DNA from: Bacteroidota bacterium
GTDB taxonomy: Bacteria > Bacteroidota > Bacteroidia > Flavobacteriales > Flavobacteriaceae
NCBI GenBank assembly: GCA_003650305.1
Contig: QMOV01000009.1
Coordinates: 1-43,840, forward strand
DNA length: 43,840 nucleotides
Reading direction: 5' to 3'
Positions 1 through 7,840 of the stretch are shown one piece after another (the stretch's first letter is position 1; every line of letters starts with the position of its first letter). Below the pieces are notes generated by a model. The model saw only the letters and a program-made list of their open reading frames with translations. It was not told where the DNA came from and made no database searches. Position numbers and translations under genes: made by a program.

Positions 1-2385
1 CAAGCCGATTTAAATTTTAAACTCGGTAATTTCGAAAAAGCGATCGAACTTGCCAAAGAGCAATTGCCAACAAGCGATGATAATGAAGTGTCTGAATTGT
101 CAAAAATTATAGGCGAGAGTTATTTTAATTTAGAACAATATGCTGAAGCAATTCCGTTTTTAGAAGAATACAAAGGGAAAAGAGGACGATGGAATAATAC
201 AGATTATTACCAATTAGGTTATGCGTATTATAAACAAAAAGAATATGTTAAAGCTATTTCTGAATTCAATAAAATTATAGATGGTAACAATTCGGTAGCT
301 CAAAATGCCTATTATCATTTAGGAGAAAGTTATATTAACGTAGATAAGAAACAAGAAGCTTTAAATGCTTTTCGTAATGCGTCGCAAATGGATTTCGATT
401 TAAAAATTCAGGAAGATGCTTGGTTAAATTATGCGAAAATTAGCTATGAAATTGGAAATCCTTATCAGTCAGTTCCACAAGTATTAGCTGCTTACCTCGA
501 TAAATATCCAAAAACAAACTACAAAGAAGAAATCGAAACTTTGTTGATTGACTCTTACATCACTTCAAAAAACTACAAAGAGGCTTTAAAATTATTAGAA
601 GGCAGAAAGAGTTTCGAGAATAAAGTAGTCTATCAAAAAGTAGCTTTTTATAGAGGCATTGAATTATATAATGAAAGTAAATATTTGGAGGCAGAATCGT
701 ATTTTGATAAGTCCTTAAAAGAACCAAGGGACGAAAAATATACAGCAAGAGCAACATTTTGGAAAGCAGAAACCGATTATAATCTTGCAAATTATAATGA
801 TGCATTGGTTGGTTTTAAACAGTTTCAAGGATTTACACAAGCTGCTTCAACCAAAGAAATTAACAATATAGATTATAATTTAGGTTACACATATTTCAAA
901 CAAAAAAACTATTCTAGATCTACCGAATATTTTCAAAACTATATTTCAAATACTTCCGAAGATAAAGTAAGATTAAACGATGCTTATTTGCGTTTGGGAG
1001 ATAGTTATTTTGTGTCTAGCGATTATAATAATGCCATAAATGCGTATCAAAAAGCCATTAACATTAATGAGATTGACCCTGATTACGCATTTTTTCAGAA
1101 GGCAATAAGCTATGGTTATATAGGTCAAAGTTCAACAAAAATTAAAGGGCTTAACGAGTTTATTGACACTTATACAAAATCTTCTTTAAGGGATGATGCC
1201 TTGTATGAACTTGGAAATTCTTATGTAAAGAACAACGAGGTAGATAAAGCGATGCAAATGTACAATCGTTTAAATACCGAATATAAATCGAGCCAGTATA
1301 TTTCAAAATCATTATTAAGACAAGGACTTGTGCATTATAATTCTGGTAACGACAAGCAAGCCTTAAGTAAATTTAAAAGTGTTGCAAATAAATTTTCTGG
1401 TTCTCCTGAAGCTGTTCAGGCAGTAGCTTCAGCACGATTAATCTATATAGATTTGGGTCGTGTAGATGAGTATGCATCTTGGGTTAGAACATTAGATTTT
1501 GTAAATGTTTCAGATGCTGATTTAGATAATGCAACATACGAAGCTGCCGAAAAACAATATTTGGCAAACAGCAATAAAGCCACTAAATTATTTAATGGGT
1601 ATTTAAACGAATTTCCAAATGGATTACACGCTTTGAAATCACATTTTTATCTGGCTCAATTGTATTATAAAGACGATTTAGAAGCCAATGCTACACCTCA
1701 TTACAGTTATGTTGTTAATAAACCTAATGGTGAATTTACTGAAATTTCATTAACTCGCTTATCGGAGATTTTTTTAAATGAAGGAAATTGGCAAACAGCA
1801 ATTCCAATTTTAGAACGCTTAGAAGTTGAAGCAGATTTTTCACAGAATATCATTTTTGCACAGTCGAATTTAATGAAAGCAAATTACCAGTTAGAACGAT
1901 ATCAACTTGCTGTTTCCTATGCCGAAAAAGTATTATTGAGTTCAAAAATAGATAATAATATTAAAAGCGATGCACATATTATTATCGCGCGTTCTGCCAT
2001 GAAAACAGGAAATGAAGAAAGAGCGAGAACAGCTTATGCGCAAGTGGAACGTTCAGCTTCAGGAGCATTAGCAGCCGAAGCTTTATACTTTAATGCATTC
2101 TTTAAACATAAAGAAGGCAACTACAAATCGTCTAATACAAAAGTTCAAAAACTGGCAAAGGATTATTCAGGTTACAAATATTATGGAGCAAAAGGATTAG
2201 TGCTTATGGCAAAGAATTACTATGCTTTAGAAGATGCGTTCCAAGCAACCTATATATTAGAAAGTGTCATTCAAAATTTCACAGAATTTGAAGACTTAAT
2301 AACAGAAGCTCAAACTGAATTAATCATAATAAAAGCAGAACAAGCCCAAACGAATTCTTCAGTTAAAACCGAAGATGGTAACTAA
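1..2385 (+). CDS. TPR-repeat protein, 5'-truncated by the window edge
   Basis: The frame is open from base 1 (QADLNFKLGNFEKAIELAKE...) to TAA at 2383-2385, so 794 residues are visible and the true start lies outside the window. The protein is made of tandem tetratricopeptide repeats almost throughout; typical units include NAYYHLGESYINVDKKQEAL and DAYLRLGDSYFVSSDYNNAI. TPR arrays are helical protein-binding scaffolds. No enzyme domain is seen. In flavobacteria, large periplasmic TPR proteins of this kind often sit next to an outer-membrane barrel gene, as here (2701-4437). I infer an envelope-associated scaffold, but the N-terminal signal peptide that would show this is missing. The TTG at 64 is not a credible start because the repeats continue upstream of it. 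Confidence 0.85.
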   Translation, partial: QADLNFKLGNFEKAIELAKEQLPTSDDNEVSELSKIIGESYFNLEQYAEAIPFLEEYKGKRGRWNNTDYYQLGYAYYKQKEYVKAISEFNKIIDGNNSVAQNAYYHLGESYINVDKKQEALNAFRNASQMDFDLKIQEDAWLNYAKISYEIGNPYQSVPQVLAAYLDKYPKTNYKEEIETLLIDSYITSKNYKEALKLLEGRKSFENKVVYQKVAFYRGIELYNESKYLEAESYFDKSLKEPRDEKYTARATFWKAETDYNLANYNDALVGFKQFQGFTQAASTKEINNIDYNLGYTYFKQKNYSRSTEYFQNYISNTSEDKVRLNDAYLRLGDSYFVSSDYNNAINAYQKAININEIDPDYAFFQKAISYGYIGQSSTKIKGLNEFIDTYTKSSLRDDALYELGNSYVKNNEVDKAMQMYNRLNTEYKSSQYISKSLLRQGLVHYNSGNDKQALSKFKSVANKFSGSPEAVQAVASARLIYIDLGRVDEYASWVRTLDFVNVSDADLDNATYEAAEKQYLANSNKATKLFNGYLNEFPNGLHALKSHFYLAQLYYKDDLEANATPHYSYVVNKPNGEFTEISLTRLSEIFLNEGNWQTAIPILERLEVEADFSQNIIFAQSNLMKANYQLERYQLAVSYAEKVLLSSKIDNNIKSDAHIIIARSAMKTGNEERARTAYAQVERSASGALAAEALYFNAFFKHKEGNYKSSNTKVQKLAKDYSGYKYYGAKGLVLMAKNYYALEDAFQATYILESVIQNFTEFEDLITEAQTELIIIKAEQAQTNSSVKTEDGN

Positions 2386-2387
2386 TT

Positions 2388-2425
2388 AGTTTACAGTCCC
2401 GATAGTTATCGGGATCAGTTTACAG
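2388..2425 (+). repeat. REP-like hairpin with 9-bp flanking direct repeats
   Basis: The hairpin CCCGAT-AGTT-ATCGGG lies in 2397-2416. It is bracketed by two perfect copies of AGTTTACAG at 2388-2396 and 2417-2425. The arrangement looks like a short palindrome inserted with a target-site duplication. Alternatively AGTTTACAG is a tandem repeat unit in its own right, because a related TAAACAG follows. Confidence 0.6.
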
Positions 2426-2497
2426 TAAACAGTAAAATTGTTAAATGATAAAAGAATTAATTATAAAAAACATATTTCCGCCAAAGTCGGAACAAAA

Positions 2498-2643
2498 CCT
2501 TTTCCGAAGAATATGAAAATAAAATCGTTTAGAATTTTAGAAGCCTTGGAAAAAATTTAGATTTTATTTTCGGTTTTCAGAATGAAAAATTCCTCTGGAA
2601 AAGGAGTCCTTTTTTAGTTCTTTTTTGGACGAGCAAAAAAGAA
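2498..2643. repeat. Long imperfect inverted repeat plus a perfect 10-bp hairpin
   Basis: The outer arms CCTTTTCC (2498-2505) and GGAAAAGG (2597-2604) enclose perfect 12-bp inner arms, GAAAATAAAATC (2515-2526) and GATTTTATTTTC (2560-2571). A second hairpin follows: TTCTTTTTTG (2618-2627) and CAAAAAAGAA (2634-2643) with a 6-nt GACGAG loop. The whole block looks like an intergenic repeat or non-coding element. No further copy occurs in this window. Confidence 0.5.
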
Positions 2644-2700
2644 AGAAGAAAAACAAAACAGTTATTTTATTATTGAAATAAGCATCAAACAAAAATAAAT

Positions 2701-4437
2701 ATGTACATAACCAGAAAAAGCATATCATTTTTAATTACAGTTTTAATCACAACTGTAATGTTTTCACAAAACAGAAAGCAAACCAATGATACTATAAATA
2801 CCGAAGTTGTAAATGTGGTAAAACCATATACACCTAAAATTTCGGATGCTTTTAAATTAAAGGAAATACCATCTTTAGATGATGAAGAAACTACAACTAA
2901 AAAAGAAATTAAGTATAATATATTTTCCATTCCTGTAGCTTCAACGTTTACACCTTCAAAAGGAAAAGCTGCAGATGTTGACAAAGCAAAAAAACCAATA
3001 TTATACGATAATTATGCGTCTTTTGGTGTTGGAAGTTACACAAGTATTTTAGGCGAAGTGTATTTAAATCATGCTATAAGCAGAAGTGAAAGTGTTGGAG
3101 GTTATGTTAGTCATCATTCATCTCAAGGTGGAATTGACGATTTGTTGTTAGACGACGATTTTTCTAATACAAAACTTAACGTGAATTATGCCAGAATGTT
3201 AAGTGATTTTTCTTGGAATGTTGATGCTGGCTACCAACATCAGGTTTTTAATTGGTATGGATTACCACAACCTTTATTTGACCAAACTTTGGCTGACGAT
3301 ATTAATCCACAACACAAGTTTTTCACCTTCGATTTTGGTGGAGAAATTAAGTTTGACAATAAATTAATTAATAGTGGAAGTATGCGTTTTAGACGCTTTG
3401 CCGACGATTTAGATTCTGGTGAAAACAGATTTTTATTGAAAACAAATTTCGATATTCCTTTAAGAAATGGAAAATTAAACACAAGCATTAAATTAGATTA
3501 TCTAGGAGGAACTTTCGATAGAAGTTTCTTTAGTGATAGCGAATTTAAATATGGCAATTTTCAAGTAGGAGTTATGCCAAGCTATCAAATAATTGAAGAT
3601 GATCTCACAATAAATTTAGGAGTTTCTGCCTATTATATGAATGATATAGAAGGAGATAAAAATAAATTTTTTATCTACCCAAAAGTTACTGCTTCATACA
3701 GAATGGTAGATGAAATCTTAATTGCTTATGGAGGAATTGAAGGTGATCTCAATCAAAATTCATATTACGAGTTTGCTAAAGAAAATCCATTTGTATCGCC
3801 TACTTTGTTTATGATGCCAACAGACCAGCAATACGATGCATATATTGGTTTAAAAGGAAAATTGTCTAATAATATGAGCTATAATATTAGAGGAAATTAT
3901 TATGCAGATAGAGATAAAGCATTGTTTAAAGCTAATCCAGTTTTGGTAGTAGAAGAAGAACCTTATCAAAACGGAAATTCTTATGGTGTGGTTTATGATG
4001 ATGTAACGACCTTTAGCCTTTTTGGAGAAATTAATGTTGATATAAATCGAAATTTTAATCTAGGCATCAAAGCTGAATATTTTACATATAGTACAGATGA
4101 CGAAGCAGAAGCTTGGAATTTACCAGATTTTAAAGCCTCCTTATTTATGGATTTTCAAATAGATGAGCATTGGTTTGCTGGAGCAAATTTATATTATATA
4201 GGAGAGCGTAAGGACCAGTTAGATATTGTTGACCCTTTTATTTTTATAGCTCCAACCACAATAATTTTAGAGAGTTATTTTGATGCTAATGCGCATTTAG
4301 GATATCGTATTAACGATAGATGGTCTGCCTATATTAAAGCTAATAATATTGCCAATCAAGATTACCAACGTTGGTTAAATTATCCAGTTCAAGGCATTCA
4401 ATTTTTAGCTGGAACAACGTATAAGTTTGATTTCTGA
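2701..4437 (+). CDS. Outer-membrane beta-barrel protein, TonB-dependent-receptor-like
   Basis: This 578-residue protein starts at ATG with a signal peptide of about 22 residues (MYITRKSISFLITVLITTVMFS). A short periplasmic segment contains VVNVVKPYTPKISDAFKLKEIP. The rest is a series of amphipathic beta-strands with alternating aromatic residues and polar turns, ending in aromatic YKFDF, as expected for Bam-inserted outer-membrane barrels. Flavobacterial relatives are usually annotated as TonB-dependent receptors, but no clear plug domain or TonB box is visible and the protein is shorter than a classical 22-strand receptor. It follows the TPR gene on the same strand, so a shared envelope role is plausible. 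The ligand is unknown. Confidence 0.75.
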   Translation: MYITRKSISFLITVLITTVMFSQNRKQTNDTINTEVVNVVKPYTPKISDAFKLKEIPSLDDEETTTKKEIKYNIFSIPVASTFTPSKGKAADVDKAKKPILYDNYASFGVGSYTSILGEVYLNHAISRSESVGGYVSHHSSQGGIDDLLLDDDFSNTKLNVNYARMLSDFSWNVDAGYQHQVFNWYGLPQPLFDQTLADDINPQHKFFTFDFGGEIKFDNKLINSGSMRFRRFADDLDSGENRFLLKTNFDIPLRNGKLNTSIKLDYLGGTFDRSFFSDSEFKYGNFQVGVMPSYQIIEDDLTINLGVSAYYMNDIEGDKNKFFIYPKVTASYRMVDEILIAYGGIEGDLNQNSYYEFAKENPFVSPTLFMMPTDQQYDAYIGLKGKLSNNMSYNIRGNYYADRDKALFKANPVLVVEEEPYQNGNSYGVVYDDVTTFSLFGEINVDINRNFNLGIKAEYFTYSTDDEAEAWNLPDFKASLFMDFQIDEHWFAGANLYYIGERKDQLDIVDPFIFIAPTTIILESYFDANAHLGYRINDRWSAYIKANNIANQDYQRWLNYPVQGIQFLAGTTYKFDF

Positions 4438-4444
4438 CGGAAGT

Positions 4445-4530
4445 ATCCTGAATTTGTTTCAGGGGGTCTCATAAAGCATCTTAAATTATTGTATCATCCT
4501 GTCACGATGGCTATGGAGATTATTTCAGGA
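4445..4530 (+). repeat. Short palindromes between convergent genes, possible weak terminator
   Basis: The hairpin CCTGAA (4447-4452) / TTCAGG (4458-4463) is followed by GGGGTCTCATAA, a right flank like those of other hairpin repeats in this window. Further on, ATCCTG and CAGGAT form weak outer arms before a TTTTATTTTC run near 4526-4540, which could end transcription of the barrel gene. No strong terminator is present for either convergent gene. Confidence 0.35.
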
Positions 4531-4554
4531 TTTTATTTTCACAAAATGTAATGA

Positions 4555-5838
4555 TTAGAGAAAATCTACAATTCGTTCTAAAGCCATACTTCTAGAGCCT
4601 TTAATCAGAAATGAAGAATTCTTAAAATCACTTTTTTTAATAGCTTCTTTTAAATCTCCAAATGATTTGAATTGCTTAATGTTTGTTGAGCTTACCTTTG
4701 ATGTATAAAAATTTTGACCTACTAAATATATCTTGTTAATGTTTAACTCTAGTAAGTATTCAGCAATGTATTGATGTTCCTTTTTTGCATCTTGTCCTAG
4801 CTCAAACATATCTCCTAGAATTGCAATTTTATTTTTATCTGTTATATCAAAAAAACTATCTAAAGCGGCTTTCATGCTACTAGGATTAGCGTTGTAAGCG
4901 TCTAATAATATATTATTAGAGCCTTTTTTTATTATTTGAGAACGGTTATTTTTTGGAAAATAATCTTCTATGGCTGTTTTAATATTAACATCGTTAACCT
5001 TAAAATAGTTGCCAATTGCTATTGCTACAGAAATATTACTAAAATTATATTTACCTATGAGTTTGCTATTAATCTTAATGTTGTTGTATTCTACTTGAAC
5101 AAAAGGATTGGCTTCTAAAAACTTTATGGTTGCATTTTCTTCAGATGATGACCCAAAACTATAATAGTTTTTATAATTTTTAAGTTGTTTTAATTGTAAA
5201 TCATCTTCAGCATTAATATATATGAGTTTGTTATGTTGTTTTAAATGATTATAGAGTTCGCTTTTTCCTTTAATAACGCCTTCAATAGATCCAAAACCTT
5301 CAAGATGTGCTTTCCCAAAATTAGTAATGTAGCCATAATCTGGATTGGCAATGTCGCACAAAAACGTTATTTCATTTAAGTGATTTGCTCCCATCTCTAC
5401 TATACCAATTTCAGTTGTTGCATCCATAGAAAGTAATGTAAGCGGTACTCCAATATGATTGTTTAAATTACCTTTAGTTGCTACTGTATTGTACTTTTTT
5501 TTCAGTACAGAATTAATAAGTTCTTTAGTAGTAGTTTTACCATTACTTCCTGTTAGTGCTATTATTTTTATGTTTAGATATTTTCTATGGTATTTTGCTA
5601 ATTGTTGAAGCGTTTTTAGAACATCATCTACTAAAATATAGTTAGAATTAATAGCATATTCTTTGGCATCTACTATTGCGTATTTTGCTCCTTTTTTTAA
5701 AGCATCTTTTGCAAATTTATTTCCGTTAAATAGCTCTCCTTTAAGTGCAAAAAAGATATCGTTTTTTTTAATAGTTCTTGTGTCAGTACAAACAGAACTA
5801 TACTTTAAAAATAGTTTATGAAGGATTTCTATATTCAT
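4555..5838 (-). CDS. murF: UDP-N-acetylmuramoyl-tripeptide--D-alanyl-D-alanine ligase MurF
   Basis: MurF is a cytoplasmic ATP-dependent ligase that adds D-Ala-D-Ala to UDP-MurNAc-tripeptide, the last soluble step of peptidoglycan precursor synthesis. The Mur-ligase P-loop GSNGKTTT lies at about residues 97-104, followed by the central-domain motif VEMGANHLNEI and the C-terminal DAYNANPSSMKAALD segment typical of MurF. Length is 427 residues, normal for the family. I chose ATG at 5838 (MNIEILHKLF). A longer frame from 5868 would begin inside a terminator hairpin (5858-5881) and adds a non-conserved MLGLFSYIYL. The gene lies outside the dcw cluster, downstream of gldJ on the same strand. It probably has its own promoter because a terminator separates the two. 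Confidence 0.95.
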   Translation of the reverse strand: MNIEILHKLFLKYSSVCTDTRTIKKNDIFFALKGELFNGNKFAKDALKKGAKYAIVDAKEYAINSNYILVDDVLKTLQQLAKYHRKYLNIKIIALTGSNGKTTTKELINSVLKKKYNTVATKGNLNNHIGVPLTLLSMDATTEIGIVEMGANHLNEITFLCDIANPDYGYITNFGKAHLEGFGSIEGVIKGKSELYNHLKQHNKLIYINAEDDLQLKQLKNYKNYYSFGSSSEENATIKFLEANPFVQVEYNNIKINSKLIGKYNFSNISVAIAIGNYFKVNDVNIKTAIEDYFPKNNRSQIIKKGSNNILLDAYNANPSSMKAALDSFFDITDKNKIAILGDMFELGQDAKKEHQYIAEYLLELNINKIYLVGQNFYTSKVSSTNIKQFKSFGDLKEAIKKSDFKNSSFLIKGSRSMALERIVDFL

Positions 5839-5857
5839 TAAATAAATGTAAGAAAAA

Positions 5858-5881
5858 AGTCCTAACAAATATGTTAGGACT
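5858..5881 (-). terminator. Rho-independent terminator downstream of gldJ
   Basis: A perfect 10-bp stem (AGTCCTAACA / TGTTAGGACT) with a 4-nt loop is followed on the minus strand by a run of six T. It lies 24 bases past the gldJ stop and 20 bases before the murF start, so it either ends gldJ transcription or acts as a partial read-through control for murF. Confidence 0.85.
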
Positions 5882-5904
5882 CAAATATTTTAAACTAAAA
5901 GACT

Positions 5905-7581
5905 TTAATTTTTAGTTTTGTGTTTTGCTTTCGTTTTTGAACCTACTCTAGACATAGCACATCTAAATCCAATATAGTCTGTAGCCATATCTTGAGGGAA
6001 ATAACGTCTTTGTGCTGGATCTAACCAATATGCTCTGTCTCGCCAAGAACCACCTTTATAAACACGTACTTCGTCACTAATTAAAGAAGTTCTACTATTA
6101 GATCTGTCATATTCTTTTATCATTTTACCAGTAGAATCTCTTTCTACATTATGATTGGGAGAATTATACATTTTTCTAGTACTAGATGAATTTTCATCAT
6201 CTTCATCGTTAAAACTTTCAAAATAACGAGAAGAACTTTTATCGCCATCTCTAAAATTCCTGTTATCACTAGTACTGAAGTTATTTCTTAAATAAGTTTC
6301 ATTATCATCAACAGCAACTTGTAGGATTTCACCAGGTAAATTTCTTGCAATAACTTTTCCATTACTTAAAGTGTCCCAAACAATATCGTTAACAGTTACA
6401 ATTTTAACCGAACCATCATCATTAATGGCATTTTTAGTATATACATTTCCACGATAGTAATTAAAATCATTAAACTCGTCATCAACTATCGGTCTATAAA
6501 CATCTGCAACCCATTCTGAAACGTTTCCTGCCATATCATATAATCCATAGTCATTTGGTTCGTAAGATTTTACTTCTCCAGTAATGTCCGCACCATCGTC
6601 CGACCATCCTGCTATACCACCATAATCTCCTTTACCTTGTTTAAAGTTAGCCAATTGGTCTCCACGAACTTTTCGTTTTCCAGATCTAGTATATTGTCCA
6701 TCCCAAGGATACTTCTTACGTCCTCTATAAACATTATAGCTTCTTAATTCTGACATACCTAAAGCTGCATATTCCCATTCAGCTTCTGATGGAAGTCTAT
6801 ATTTTAGTTGCATAACACCTGTTTCTCTTGATGCATAAACATTAATTGTATCACCACTGGCAGTAACTTGTGGTCTTCTTCCACGTCCTGAACTTGGGTT
6901 TATTATACTGTCGTTACCACCATAAGTTAATGTTGGAGCATTTAAATAAGTCTCTGTGTTAAAATTTGCATCTGCAGTAGCCTCATACTCTGTCCCTCTA
7001 GTTAAATAACCAGCTTTTTGTAAACCAAGTTCGTTAACTCTATCTGTTCTCCATTGTGCAAACTCTACAGCTTGAATCCAGCTAACTCCAACTACAGGAT
7101 ATTCTGCATAAGCAGGATGACGTAGATATTGATTTGTCATCATTTCATTATATCCTAAACGGTTTCTCCAAACTAATGTGTCCGGAAGGGCTCCATTATA
7201 AATTGTTTTAAAATTTGGATTATCTATTGGATAAACGCGTTTTATCCAATCTAAATATTCTAAATACATTACATTGGTAACTTCGGTTTCATCCATATAA
7301 AATGATTGTATGTGTTGTTGATTAGGAGCATTATTCCAATCATGCATAACATCGTCTTGTACTTTTCCCATTGTAAAAGTGCCTCCTTCTATAAAGACTA
7401 AACCTGGGGCTGTTTCTTGTTCTTTAAATTGAGTGTTGTATTGAAAACCACCTTCTTTGGCATTAATTTTCCAGCCAGTAGCTCTAGAACTGTTTTTAGA
7501 ACTAGATGATTTTTTACAACTAAATGTAGATAAGGAAACTGCCATAACTAACATTATCCCTAGTGGTGCAAAGTTTTTCAT
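5905..7581 (-). CDS. gldJ: Gliding motility lipoprotein GldJ
   Basis: The 558-residue protein has a lipoprotein signal peptide (MKNFAPLGIMLVMAVSLSTFSC) with the lipidated cysteine at residue 22, followed by a Ser/Lys-rich linker. The body is a formylglycine-generating-enzyme/sulfatase-modifying-factor fold: FIEGGTFTMG near the start, MDETEVTNVMYLEYLDW, YRLPSEAEWEYAALG, DMAGNVSEWVADVY and the terminal GSWRDRAYWLDPAQRRYF...IGFRCA. In GldJ this fold is not thought to be catalytic. GldJ is required for gliding motility and for stability of the GldK/T9SS apparatus in Flavobacterium johnsoniae. Divergent transcription from porU, with porV next, reproduces the known flavobacterial gldJ-porU-porV neighbourhood. 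Only a poor promoter candidate is seen upstream. Confidence 0.95.
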   Translation of the reverse strand: MKNFAPLGIMLVMAVSLSTFSCKKSSSSKNSSRATGWKINAKEGGFQYNTQFKEQETAPGLVFIEGGTFTMGKVQDDVMHDWNNAPNQQHIQSFYMDETEVTNVMYLEYLDWIKRVYPIDNPNFKTIYNGALPDTLVWRNRLGYNEMMTNQYLRHPAYAEYPVVGVSWIQAVEFAQWRTDRVNELGLQKAGYLTRGTEYEATADANFNTETYLNAPTLTYGGNDSIINPSSGRGRRPQVTASGDTINVYASRETGVMQLKYRLPSEAEWEYAALGMSELRSYNVYRGRKKYPWDGQYTRSGKRKVRGDQLANFKQGKGDYGGIAGWSDDGADITGEVKSYEPNDYGLYDMAGNVSEWVADVYRPIVDDEFNDFNYYRGNVYTKNAINDDGSVKIVTVNDIVWDTLSNGKVIARNLPGEILQVAVDDNETYLRNNFSTSDNRNFRDGDKSSSRYFESFNDEDDENSSSTRKMYNSPNHNVERDSTGKMIKEYDRSNSRTSLISDEVRVYKGGSWRDRAYWLDPAQRRYFPQDMATDYIGFRCAMSRVGSKTKAKHKTKN

Positions 7582-7780
7582 ATCGATACTTTTTAGGTAT
7601 GTAGATTAAATTTTTGGTGTTGCAATATAGTAATTAAAGCTAATAAAGCAACTTTTTTTCATGAAAAAACACAAAAAAATGTGCATTTCATCCTATTTTT
7701 CATACAGAACAACGGACTTTTTGAACATTTCATGTCGAATTTTGTTTATATAAAACGTATAATTGGATGATTTATTATTG

Positions 7781-7788
7781 TAAATTTG
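7781..7788 (+). promoter_or_regulatory. Bacteroidetes -7 promoter box for porU
   Basis: TAAATTTG matches the Bacteroidetes consensus TAnnTTTG exactly, 52 bases before the porU start. The nearest upstream TTG (7763-7765) is only 15 bases away, shorter than the usual spacing of about 19, so the -33 element is uncertain. Confidence 0.5.
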
Positions 7789-7840
7789 ACTAAAATTTAA
7801 ATTGCTATAATATCATCTTATTTTCCACGTTTTATATGCT

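Larger units (their letters stand above)
2386..2700. other. 315-base intergenic region filled with hairpin-forming DNA, no gene
   Basis: No credible gene is seen on either strand. The stretch holds three separate inverted-repeat structures: a short hairpin at 2397-2416 bracketed by 9-bp direct repeats, a long imperfect inverted repeat at 2498-2604, and a 10-bp perfect stem at 2618-2643. The long antisense frame at 2685-2984 lies mostly opposite the barrel gene and is rejected as coding. No clear TAnnTTTG promoter box was found for the downstream gene, so it may be cotranscribed with the TPR gene. Confidence 0.6.

Noticed and set aside
2685-2984. Antisense reading frame of 99 codons opposite the start of the barrel gene
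   Set aside because: It is a shadow of a well-supported signal-peptide-bearing gene and shows no domain.
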